Shown one piece after another: positions 51,649 through 58,928 of a stretch of 58,928 nt of DNA. The DNA comes from Verrucomicrobiota bacterium (GTDB lineage Bacteria; Verrucomicrobiota; Verrucomicrobiia; Limisphaerales; UBA9464): assembly GCA_947471985.1 (NCBI GenBank), contig CANIZL010000029.1, positions 1-58,928 of the forward strand. Reading direction: 5' to 3'. How positions within the stretch are numbered: position 1 is the stretch's first letter; the number at the start of each line of letters is the position of its first letter. The translations under genes and the position numbers were made by a program. The notes beneath the pieces were generated by a model. That model did not search any database, was not told where the DNA came from, and was given only the letters and a program-made list of their open reading frames with translations.

Positions 51649-53262
51649 ATGAAACAACGTTTCGGAATCTCCGGTGCCCTGCAGTCCCGACACGGGTGGG
51701 CCGTGCTGCTCGTTATGTCGATCGCCGTTCTCCCGGTGAATGCCGCCAGCTTCAAAACCAACTCCATCGAAGGCTGGCGCGTGCTGGTCAACCAGCAGTT
51801 GCTCGCCCAGGACATAGCTGCGACGGAGAAGGCGCTTGAACTTCTGCGTGGGCAGTTGCAGGAGATTGTCCGCGTGGTGCCGGCTCCGGCGGTGGCGAAG
51901 TTGCGCGAGGTGACGCTGTGGTTCTCGCCCGAGTATCCGGGAGTGCCGCCCCGTGCGGAGTATCATCCCGGCGCAGCCTGGTTGCGCGACAACGGGCGTG
52001 ATCCGGCAATGGCCCAGGGCGTGGAGTTCACGGATGTGCGGAACTTCGAGGCCGAGACGAAGCGGATGCCGAACTTCACGTTGCACGAACTGGCGCACGG
52101 CTACCACGACCGCGTACTCGCGCGCGGCTTTGACAACGCCGAAATCACGGCGGCCTACGAACGCGCGAAGTCGAGCCAGTCTTACGACAAGGTGGAACGC
52201 TGGTTCGGCAATGGCAGCCCGAACACGCAGGAGAAAGCCTACGCGATGACCAGCCCGATGGAATACTTCGCCGAATCGTCCGAGGCTTTTTTCTCGCGCA
52301 ACGATTTCTTCCCGTTCACGCGCGATGAGTTGAAGCAGCACGATCCGGGGATGTTCAAGCTGCTGGAACGGCTGTGGAATTCCGCCCCGGCAACTCACGA
52401 ATCGCCCGGGGTGAAACCTCCGCCGCCGGAGTTAAAACTGCCCGCGTTCTACCAAAAATATCTGGAGGCGGACGGCTACCCCATCGTGGCGTCCGAGAAG
52501 GTGAACGATTACGCGCTCAAAGAAGCCGCCTACCTGGTCAATCTCATGCTCGCCAAGCGGCCCGACGTGCGTGCCGCCATGATCAAAAGCGGCTCCCGCT
52601 TGTGCATCATCGGGCACGACGAATTCACCACCGACCTGCCGGAGTGGTCCAGGATGACGCCCAAGAATTTTTGGGACGCGCGGGCCCGGGGCATGGGCGG
52701 GTCACCGGAGGACCCGCTCTGTTCCTGCGCCGAGGAGAATCTGCTCGCCTTCGCCGGCGATCCCTACGCGGCGGAAAACATTCTCATTCACGAGTTCGCG
52801 CACAACATCCACCTGCGCGGGATGGTCAACGTGGACCCGACCTTCGATACGCGGGTGCAGGAGGCCTATACCTCGGCAATGAAGGCGGGGTTATGGAAGG
52901 GCAAATATGCGTCCGTGAATCATCATGAATATTTTGCCGAGGGCGTGCAGTCTTGGTTCGACAACAACCGTTTTAACGACCATGACCACAATCATGTTCA
53001 CCTGCGCTCGCAGCTCGTCGAATACGATCCCGGCCTGGCCGCGCTATGCCGTGAAGTGTTCGGCGACACCGAGTTGAAATATACCAAGCCCGACACCCGT
53101 CTCCGCGATCACCTCGAAGGCTACGATCCCAGGACCGCGCCCAAGTTCATCTGGCCCGAACGCCTCACCCAGGTGCGCGCCGAAATCAGGCAGAAGGCCC
53201 AGGCACGCAGCGATGCCGCAGAGAGCGGCACGAACACAGCGCCGAAGAAAGCAAGCCAGTAA
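51649..53262 (+). CDS. Secreted protein with two HExxH metallopeptidase-like domains
   Basis: This 537-residue secreted protein (signal peptide ending near PVNA) contains two copies of a gluzincin-like site. Copy 1: LHELAHGYHDRV (H146, E147, H150) followed 55 residues later by EYFAESSEAFF (E205 or E209 as third ligand). Copy 2: IHEFAHNIHLRG (H381, E382, H385) followed by EYFAEGVQSWF (E427 or E431). Both continue with an acidic LKQHDPGMFKLLERLW or VEYDPGLAALCREVFG segment, so the two halves look like an internal duplication. Both sites seem intact. The folds recall the anthrax-lethal-factor-like M34 group, but I cannot place the family firmly. It ends the secreted cluster; a role on glycoproteins or peptides is possible. 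Confidence 0.75.
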   Translation: MKQRFGISGALQSRHGWAVLLVMSIAVLPVNAASFKTNSIEGWRVLVNQQLLAQDIAATEKALELLRGQLQEIVRVVPAPAVAKLREVTLWFSPEYPGVPPRAEYHPGAAWLRDNGRDPAMAQGVEFTDVRNFEAETKRMPNFTLHELAHGYHDRVLARGFDNAEITAAYERAKSSQSYDKVERWFGNGSPNTQEKAYAMTSPMEYFAESSEAFFSRNDFFPFTRDELKQHDPGMFKLLERLWNSAPATHESPGVKPPPPELKLPAFYQKYLEADGYPIVASEKVNDYALKEAAYLVNLMLAKRPDVRAAMIKSGSRLCIIGHDEFTTDLPEWSRMTPKNFWDARARGMGGSPEDPLCSCAEENLLAFAGDPYAAENILIHEFAHNIHLRGMVNVDPTFDTRVQEAYTSAMKAGLWKGKYASVNHHEYFAEGVQSWFDNNRFNDHDHNHVHLRSQLVEYDPGLAALCREVFGDTELKYTKPDTRLRDHLEGYDPRTAPKFIWPERLTQVRAEIRQKAQARSDAAESGTNTAPKKASQ

Positions 53263-53295
53263 CCCATGCCCCGCCGCGGCGCCATGTGGGCATGG

Positions 53296-53700
53296 TTGTA
53301 GCGCTGAATTTCAAGCCGGCGAATCCACCACCCCCGCAGTCCCCAAAAAGCATTTTAACCGAGGATAGCGCGGATAACACGGATAAAAAGCGAGCCACCC
53401 CGCCCCTCTTCATCCGCGCCATCCGCGTTATCCGCGGTCAACCTCCCTGCCGCGCTCCATCCCGGTCCCCGAATCGGTGAGTCGCGGCCCCTCACCACGG
53501 ACTCTACTCTCTCCCTTCCGGCGCCACTCGCCGGTTGGAAAAAACCGGCGCTACAAGTAACGCTGACTTTCAAGTCGGCGAGTCAACTACCCACGCAGTC
53601 CCCAAAAATCATTCTAAACCGCGGATAACGCGGATCTCACGGATAGTAGAGACAAGTCCCCCGCCCCTCCATCCGCGCCATCCGCGTTATCCGCGGTCAA
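53296..53700. repeat. Composite hairpin repeats, two units
   Basis: Two units, about 259 bases apart, each begin with a GCTGAATTTCAAG- or GCTGACTTTCAAG-type palindrome (near 53303 and 53562), then CCCCAAAAA, then a long hairpin. The hairpin arms are GATAGCGCGGATAACACGG-type (53357-53385; 53616-53644) and CATCCGCGTTATCCGCGG-type (53411-53440; 53669-53700). The spacer between arms differs. The same elements recur at 58.3-58.9 kb. They do not encode protein; the open frames crossing them are chance. Confidence 0.75.
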
Positions 53701-53768
53701 CCTCTCTGGCCGGCAAGACCAACCCCGGCTTGCCATTCCCGCGGTTTCGCCATACGTACGATCCCAGC

Positions 53769-54710
53769 GTGCAAATCGCCTCCTTCGCCACCTTCCTCGG
53801 CCTGCTGTCCATGTTGCTTTCCGGTCTGCCCGGTGTCCGGGCCGCGGAGCCGGCACCACCGCCTACAGATACCCCACCCACCCTGATTGCTCCCGCCGTG
53901 TCCACCGGCACCGGGTTGCTCCTCGAGCCAGCGCTGACGCTGCCCGAATTTACCCCCGAGAAATTTGCTGAGGCCATGGCCACAGTGGGCCCGGAAAAGA
54001 TTCGCCGTCCCTGGACCAAGCCCGTCGTCACGCTGCCACCGCACCCACGCCCCGACGCTCAGGGTCTCACGACGGAAGAGGTGAAGGCTTACATGGTAAA
54101 GGCCAAGGACCTCTTCGATCGCGGCGAGGCGGTTCCCGTCTCTGATGTTGGACTCATCAGCACCCAGGAGGACGTCATCCGCAAACCGATGCTCAATCAC
54201 ATTGCGGCGTTCTCCAATTCGGTCGTGCGCGCCTACCTGCTGGTCCAGCGCACCTCGACCGACCAGGGCTGGTCCTACTTTGCCATCGTCCAGGACCTCA
54301 CCCTTCATCCGCCCCTGGACTACTTCGCGGAGTTCAGGAAAACCGGGCCGCACTTCGAGGGCACGAGTTGCTACAAGTGCCATTCCTCGGGCCCGCTGGC
54401 CATCCATCCGGCCCGTGAGGATCTCGTGCTGGATGCGCCCTTGGCCGCCGCCGTCAGCCGGCATATCGCCGAGCAACCGCGCAGTCGGTTCTTCTTCCCG
54501 GAGGATTCCCCCAAGCCGCCCACCGGGGCGCCACTCGCCCTGAAATTCTGCACGCGTTGTCATGACGACGACGCCGACCGCGCACCTCTCTACCAGTTGC
54601 AATCGCACCCCATCCGGGTGCTGGTGGACTTCGGCTACATGCCGCCCAACCGCCGGCTGAAACCCGCGGAAATCGCTGAACTCAAGGCCTGGCTGGAGCG
54701 GAAACCGTAG
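53769..54710 (+). CDS. Secreted diheme c-type cytochrome
   Basis: The GTG at 53769 begins a 313-residue protein with a signal peptide (VQIASFATFLGLLSMLLSG ending GVRAAEP). The frame is open further upstream, but that part crosses the hairpin repeat. Two heme-binding motifs are present: SCYKCHSSGPLAIHP with C201 and C204, and FCTRCHDDDADRAPL with C261 and C264. The C-terminus (VDFGYMPPNRRLKPAEIAELKAWLE) is the standard end of a class I cytochrome domain and supplies the Met axial ligand (MPP). Its role is periplasmic electron transfer. No partner enzyme is adjacent, so the electron donor is unknown. Confidence 0.85.
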   Translation: MQIASFATFLGLLSMLLSGLPGVRAAEPAPPPTDTPPTLIAPAVSTGTGLLLEPALTLPEFTPEKFAEAMATVGPEKIRRPWTKPVVTLPPHPRPDAQGLTTEEVKAYMVKAKDLFDRGEAVPVSDVGLISTQEDVIRKPMLNHIAAFSNSVVRAYLLVQRTSTDQGWSYFAIVQDLTLHPPLDYFAEFRKTGPHFEGTSCYKCHSSGPLAIHPAREDLVLDAPLAAAVSRHIAEQPRSRFFFPEDSPKPPTGAPLALKFCTRCHDDDADRAPLYQLQSHPIRVLVDFGYMPPNRRLKPAEIAELKAWLERKP

Positions 54711-54758
54711 TCCCGGGCATCCGGGCCAAATGCTGACGTCTGGCCCCTGACTCAAAAT

Positions 54759-56318
54759 CTACGCCGATGTTGGCCGCCAAACGAGCCTCTCGGAGTCCAA
54801 CACAAAACCTTCCACCTGCGTCGCCCAGCATTCCTCCGCCCCCGCCGCCGACTGCATCAGGACTTCTCCGCCCGTCACGCAAATTTCCCAGCGGCCGACG
54901 CGTTTGACCCGATGGGAATGGATCCAACCCGGGCACGTGCCGGTCGGTTCAATGCGGTCGATGCGCCAGGTACGGGTATCCAGTCGATAAACCGGCGTGC
55001 GTCCGTACTCCCGTTCGCCCGAGTATCCCAAGGATCCGATGATATAGATGGAGTCGTCGATCAGCGTCGCAGTGTGAAAATCGGTCGGGGCGAATACCTC
55101 CTTCGGATAGCCGTAAACGCGAACCTCGCCACCCGGCTCATGCACAAAAACGTCGTTGTAAATGCAGAAATCCGGATCGTAGGAATCCTCGTGCTCCCCT
55201 CCGATCTGAACCACGCGGCCATCGGGCAGGAACGTCAGCGTTTGCCCAAAACGCTGGGCACACCATACCGGTGAGATTCCCATCGACGAAGGGGCATTGA
55301 ATCGAACCGTCGCCTGGTAACCGTTGACGCCCGAGGGGATCATTCCGAGCCAGAACGGCTCGTCCATCCGCTCCGGGTTGGTCGTACCAAAACGGCGTGT
55401 CCGGGCCCGGCAAAAATCCGCCTCCGAAACTCCCTCGAGTAAAGCTTCATCCGGATCCGGCGGTAGCCCGAGGACGCATCGACACCCCTCCTGCTGGAGG
55501 TACTTGGGATCGGCACCGGCCTCAAGCAATCGAAGCACCATCCCGCGGATCCGCGCCGCGCCCAGAGCCGTGCTGCCGTTGTGTTCGCGATCGATCTGGG
55601 CGCCGGCTTCCAATAGGAGTTCCACGCCCTCCTCGTAACCGGCCTCCACCGCCTCCATCAGCGCCGTACTACCAAATTCGTCCGTTCGTTCGACGTCGAA
55701 CCCCAGATCCAATAGCCACCGCAGCATGGCGGTCCGATGACACTGAATTGCAAAGAACAGAGCCGGTTTACCACAACGACCAACCGCTTCCCGATCCGCC
55801 CCCCGATCCGCCAACAAGGCGGCCTTGGCCAAGTCGCCCGACTGCACGGCCACGAGCCAGGCGGTGCGGGACCACCAATCCCTCCCCTCCAACGCGGCGC
55901 CACCGTCCAGCAGCCGTTGCAGGTCGTCCGAAGTACCCAGAACAACGGCCTTTATCAGGGGCGTCCACGCCAACTGGGCTTCGTCGGCCCCTGCGTCCAT
56001 CAGCACTCTTACGGCATCGAATCGGCCGAGCCGGGATAGCACCCGGAGCCCGGATTCGCCGTAAGAGCTAATCTCGTTGAGTTGAACCCGGTGGGCGATC
56101 AGGAATTGCAGGAGTTCGATCAAACCCGCGTCTCGAAAGACATCGCGCCCGTGAACTGCGTCCAACAGCGCCTCGTAGCCTTCGCTGCGCCGATAATGCA
56201 GGTCGGCGCCAAGATCCACCAGCGCCTGAACCGCCCCAAGGTCCCCGGCGGCCAAGGTCTTCGCGAGTGCGGCTGTAACGGGGCGTCCACGCACCGAAAC
56301 CTCGTCGTCACGGTTCAT
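54759..56318 (-). CDS. Ankyrin-repeat protein fused to a Kelch-like C-terminus
   Basis: Reading from ATG 56318, this 519-residue protein has no signal peptide. Residues about 10-300 contain seven or eight ankyrin repeats (AVQALVDLGADLHYRRSEGYEAL; FGSTALMEAVEAGYEEGVELLLEAGAQI). From about 355 a different domain starts with LGMIPSGVNGYQATVRF and continues with Kelch/galactose-oxidase-like strands (FGQTLTFLPDGRVVQIGGE; FHTATLIDDSIYIIGSLGY; YRLDTRTWRIDRIEPTG). It is cytosolic and probably mediates protein-protein contacts. It is transcribed against its neighbours and stands alone. An earlier in-frame start exists at 56432 but has no conserved part. Confidence 0.75.
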   Translation of the reverse strand: MNRDDEVSVRGRPVTAALAKTLAAGDLGAVQALVDLGADLHYRRSEGYEALLDAVHGRDVFRDAGLIELLQFLIAHRVQLNEISSYGESGLRVLSRLGRFDAVRVLMDAGADEAQLAWTPLIKAVVLGTSDDLQRLLDGGAALEGRDWWSRTAWLVAVQSGDLAKAALLADRGADREAVGRCGKPALFFAIQCHRTAMLRWLLDLGFDVERTDEFGSTALMEAVEAGYEEGVELLLEAGAQIDREHNGSTALGAARIRGMVLRLLEAGADPKYLQQEGCRCVLGLPPDPDEALLEGVSEADFCRARTRRFGTTNPERMDEPFWLGMIPSGVNGYQATVRFNAPSSMGISPVWCAQRFGQTLTFLPDGRVVQIGGEHEDSYDPDFCIYNDVFVHEPGGEVRVYGYPKEVFAPTDFHTATLIDDSIYIIGSLGYSGEREYGRTPVYRLDTRTWRIDRIEPTGTCPGWIHSHRVKRVGRWEICVTGGEVLMQSAAGAEECWATQVEGFVLDSERLVWRPTSA

Positions 56319-56476
56319 ATTACTAGAATCTAGAGGTGGGGTGGAGCACGCGCCAACCCGCGGCGTCAACCATTGCAAGTCTTCCGCCAGTCCTCGGAGA
56401 TGGCCTGGTTCCACGATCCGCCCTCCTACCAAAGTCCAATGGGCCGGAGGCAGAATCGGAATAGCTTGGGGGCGTC

Positions 56477-56758
56477 ATGAAGACGCTCCTGCTCATCACC
56501 GCCGTCGGCGCCATCATTTCGACGATCGTCACGACACTGACCGCGGTGGTCTTCTGCCTGGCGGGCGGGGCCAATTCGACGCCGGAGCAGATTCACTCAC
56601 TGAAACTTTGGATGCTGGGGTGTACGCTGGGCGGAGCCCTCGGGGTTGGCGCGGGAATTTGGCTTCTGCGCGTGGGTTCCGCCGGCTGGGCAACCGGAGC
56701 GGCGATCCTGCCCACCATGATCATGGGCACAATCTTGCTCAGCAAATTGATCGGATGA
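56477..56758 (+). CDS. Small inner-membrane protein, unknown function
   Basis: This 93-residue protein begins with MKTLLLITAVGAIISTIVTTLTAVV and has three hydrophobic helices (residues 1-30, 45-65, 70-92) separated by short polar loops (GANSTPEQIHSLKLWM). No family is recognised. The gene follows a gap and precedes the TPR lipoprotein gene by 50 bases on the same strand. The ATG at 56477 is preceded by GGGGGC, a possible ribosome-binding site. Confidence 0.6.
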   Translation: MKTLLLITAVGAIISTIVTTLTAVVFCLAGGANSTPEQIHSLKLWMLGCTLGGALGVGAGIWLLRVGSAGWATGAAILPTMIMGTILLSKLIG

Positions 56759-56808
56759 CGATTGCCCTCCAGCGGCATGCTCCGCCAACCAAAAACTCGC
56801 GCCCACTC

Positions 56809-58245
56809 ATGAAACACCCTTCGACACTCTGCATCCTTGCCCTTTTAAGCGCGATCGGCATCGGCTGCGAGCGCGCTTCGGTCGCCACTCAGACCGTCCC
56901 CTCCAGCGATTCTAAAACCAATATGTCAGTTTCACCCAAAGCACCGAAGGCGGATGTTCCGCCACCTGCCGTGGCGCCATCTCCCGCCGATCCTTTTGCG
57001 CCCATTCGGGTGGCGAACGTCGAGGCCATTCCTCCTCCGCCGGATATATTCTCCAACGGGATGAAAATCTACGCGTCCAATTCCGGACCCGTTAATACTG
57101 AGGAGCCCGATCGGGATTTCTTTACCGATCCCCGATTGGATCAGGGTCAGAACAGTGGCCGGCTCTTCTATCGTCAGTTCTTCCTGCAGAACCCGCACGA
57201 TCCGCAGATTCAAGAGCGACGGGTCTGGTTCATTTGCTGGAGCCCCCTCAACGACGGCGACCGGGCGCAACGCCTCCGGAATCGGGACGGGTTTTACATT
57301 GAGGAGGTGACGACGGACGGCAAATCCCTGCAAGTGCACCACTCGGCCTACCAGGGCTCGACGAATCAAGTGGATACCTATCGCTGGAGCGGCGATGCCC
57401 TCGGGAAAGGCCAATTCGAACTCGAGGGTTCGACGTCACCGCTGGCGGGCATATCCCCGGCCACTCCGTACGAAATCGAGCGGGACCGCGGCTATGAACT
57501 GCTCGCGGAGCGGAAGTGGACGGAGGCCGTCGCAGCGTTCGAACGAGCCCTCACTCTCCAACCCGGGAGTGCACCGGCCTACTTTGCCCTCGGACTGGTC
57601 TGGGAGGAGTTGGCGCTGAAGGAGCCAACTCCTGCCGCCAGCAAGGCGATTGACGCCTTTGGTCAGGCCCTAAAAGCCGATCCCCAGAGAACCGCGGTGT
57701 ATCGGCATCGGGCCGACCTCCACCTGCGACTAAATCAGGCGGATCTGGCGATTGCGGAATTGACCCAACTGATCGCCCTCGAACCGGATTCCTGGGAAAC
57801 GCTCCTGCAGCGGGCCACGATCCACGGGAAGCGAGCGGAGTATTCCAAAGCCATTGCCGATGCCCAGCAGGCCAATGAGAAGGCCCCGATCGAAGAAGCG
57901 ACCTGGACGGCGTTGGCGTTGTATCAATACCGTGGTGAGCGGTTCGACGACGCGATTGCCACCGGTCGCCGGGCGTTGGCAGTGGATGATTCCCGAACGG
58001 CGATCCGAGTGACGCTGGCGTGTGCGTACGCCCGGTTGGGAAAGTTGGAGGAGGCTTTGAAGGTGTACCGGGAGGCCCAGGCCAATGGAGTCTCGAGCTC
58101 GGAGCGTCGCTGGGGCATCCGTGAGTTGGAACGTTCCCTTAAAACCACTAAATCGGCGCCCGCCAAAGGCGCTGCACCGCAGAAGCTGCTGGAGAAGTTG
58201 ATCGGTCCGGATGAACTGCGAGCGCTGGACGATGACGAGGAATAG
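56809..58245 (+). CDS. TPR-repeat lipoprotein
   Basis: The ATG at 56809 starts a 478-residue protein with a lipoprotein signal (LALLSAIGIGCERAS, lipobox Cys about position 20). A proline-rich linker (residues 35-65) leads to an unknown domain of about 160 residues with beta character (MKIYASNSGPVNTEEPDRDFF; LQVHHSAYQGSTNQVDTYRW). Residues about 225-440 contain tetratricopeptide repeats (GYELLAERKWTEAVAAFERALTL; ALKADPQRTAVYRHRADLHLRL). TPR lipoproteins scaffold protein complexes at the envelope. The frame is open far upstream to 56341, but that part overlaps the membrane protein gene and is not used. Confidence 0.8.
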   Translation: MKHPSTLCILALLSAIGIGCERASVATQTVPSSDSKTNMSVSPKAPKADVPPPAVAPSPADPFAPIRVANVEAIPPPPDIFSNGMKIYASNSGPVNTEEPDRDFFTDPRLDQGQNSGRLFYRQFFLQNPHDPQIQERRVWFICWSPLNDGDRAQRLRNRDGFYIEEVTTDGKSLQVHHSAYQGSTNQVDTYRWSGDALGKGQFELEGSTSPLAGISPATPYEIERDRGYELLAERKWTEAVAAFERALTLQPGSAPAYFALGLVWEELALKEPTPAASKAIDAFGQALKADPQRTAVYRHRADLHLRLNQADLAIAELTQLIALEPDSWETLLQRATIHGKRAEYSKAIADAQQANEKAPIEEATWTALALYQYRGERFDDAIATGRRALAVDDSRTAIRVTLACAYARLGKLEEALKVYREAQANGVSSSERRWGIRELERSLKTTKSAPAKGAAPQKLLEKLIGPDELRALDDDEE

Positions 58246-58285
58246 GGCACTGCCGTCGCCTGAACCGGAGCCCGCCTGGAAAACC

Positions 58286-58928
58286 TCTGATGTAACGCTG
58301 ACTTTTTAGTCGGCGAGAATCCCACCACCCATCCGCTTCCACGGAACGGTCGCCGGACCCAGAGTTTGAACCGCAGATAGCGCGGATAACACGGATAGGA
58401 AGACCAGATTCAGAGTGCCCCGTTTTCCTCTTTATCCGCGCCATCCGCGTTATCCGCGGTCACACCCCCTCCCCAGAGCCCGCGACAGCGGCGTTCCTGC
58501 CTTGGATGTACCGCTGACTTTCGAGTCGGCGAGGACTGCGATCCGTGCCGGTTTAAAACCGGCGGTACATGTCGCGCTGACTTGCCTGTCGAAGAGAGTT
58601 CCACCACCCCCGCTTCCGCGGAACGGTCGCTGGCCCCAGAGTTTGAACCGCGGATAGCGCGGATGACGCGGATAGGAAGACCAGATTCAGAGTGCTCCGT
58701 TTTCCTCTTTATCCGCGCCATCCGCGTTATCCGCGGTCACACCCCCTCCCCAGAGCCCGCGACAGCGGCGTCCCTGTCTTGGATGTACCGCTGACTTTTG
58801 AGTCGGCGAGGACTGCGATCCGTGCCGGTTAAAAACCGACGGTACAGGTCGCGATTACTTTCCTGTTGGCGAGAATTCCACCACCCAACCGCTTCCCCGG
58901 AACGGTCACCGGAGTCAGAGTTTGAACC
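58286..58928. repeat. Tandem array of about 278-bp composite repeats
   Basis: The marker AGAGTTTGAACC begins at 58361, 58638 and 58917, giving a period of 277-279 bases. Each unit holds a long hairpin (58369-58462; 58646-58740) with GCGGATAACACGGATAGGAA-type and TATCCGCGTTATCC-type arms, then GACAGCGGCG, a GTACCGCTGACTTTCGAGTC-type palindrome (about 58506 and 58784), a CCGGTTTAAAACCGGC-type second palindrome, and CCACCACCC. Units differ at about one base in ten. The array continues past the window end. The elements are shared with 53.3-53.7 kb. Confidence 0.85.

Noticed and set aside
53535..53768. N-terminal extension of the diheme cytochrome
   Set aside because: It crosses the hairpin repeat and precedes the signal peptide; GTG 53769 gives a normal Sec leader.
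58286..58928. CRISPR array
   Set aside because: The repeated unit is about 278 bases and is itself composite; there are no 25-40-base repeats with unique spacers and no cas genes.

Overview
The window looks like a chromosomal segment of a Verrucomicrobiota (PVC-superphylum) bacterium, probably a free-living heterotrophic degrader. This rests on gene content: a giant PVC-type heme-binding CxxCH protein with HEAT-like repeats, a DUF1080 protein, a pseudopilin with the [16 protein letters not shown] leader, sialate-O-acetylesterase (SASA) proteins, long secreted glycan-active proteins, and GC-rich hairpin repeats between genes. No 16S rRNA or complete tRNA gene is present, so this is inference.

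Layout. (1) 1-4.3 kb: a decayed, visibly less GC-rich patch with two fragments of serine hydrolase (class C beta-lactamase-like) genes flanking an IS701-like transposase, then one intact serine hydrolase. (2) 4.3-32.3 kb: a chain of segments separated by four same-oriented copies of the 3' end of a tRNA-Gly gene (about 4326-4360, 9801-9835, 13348-13380, 32290-32330), the signature of repeated site-specific integration. Segment A (5.5 kb) carries a pectate-lyase-like beta-helix protein, a decayed AbiEi-like antitoxin gene and a decayed cytochrome remnant. Segment B (3.5 kb) carries a DHA2-type MFS exporter and a cupin dioxygenase-like protein divergent from a LysR regulator. Segment C (19 kb) carries an AraC regulator, a pseudopilin and a tight, co-directional catabolic operon: OYE-like flavin oxidoreductase, DHDPS-like aldolase, GMC oxidoreductase, gluconate-dehydrogenase-subunit-3-like protein, aldehyde dehydrogenase, PVC-type cytochrome, esterase, DUF1349 protein, aldo/keto reductase, carbohydrate-binding proteins, DUF1080 protein, ACS-type MFS transporter and SDR. 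No recombinase gene is recognisable in any segment. (3) 32.6-40.6 kb: a NhaR-like LysR regulator divergent from dabB-dabA (energy-coupled inorganic carbon uptake) and a PEP carboxylase-like gene. This is an apparent bicarbonate supply-and-fix operon, but the PEPC-like enzyme has two active-site arginines replaced. (4) 41.3-53.3 kb: a run of secreted proteins (GH42-like, fucosidase/beta-galactosidase-like, two proteins of unknown family, a double SASA esterase with one dead domain, and a protein with two HExxH metallopeptidase domains), probably for an acetylated complex glycan or glycoprotein. (5) 53.3-58.9 kb: composite hairpin repeats, a diheme cytochrome, an ankyrin-Kelch fusion on the minus strand, a small membrane protein, a TPR lipoprotein, and a tandem array of about 278-bp repeats running off the end.

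How the genes may work together. The segment C operon reads as an import (MFS), sugar or polyol oxidation (GMC, SDR, AKR, ALDH) and C-C cleavage (DHDPS-like) route, with the secreted cytochrome and carbohydrate-binding proteins on the outside. DabAB would raise cytosolic bicarbonate for the adjacent PEPC-like enzyme, an anaplerotic arrangement, if that enzyme still carboxylates. The substrate of neither glycan cluster can be deduced from sequence alone.
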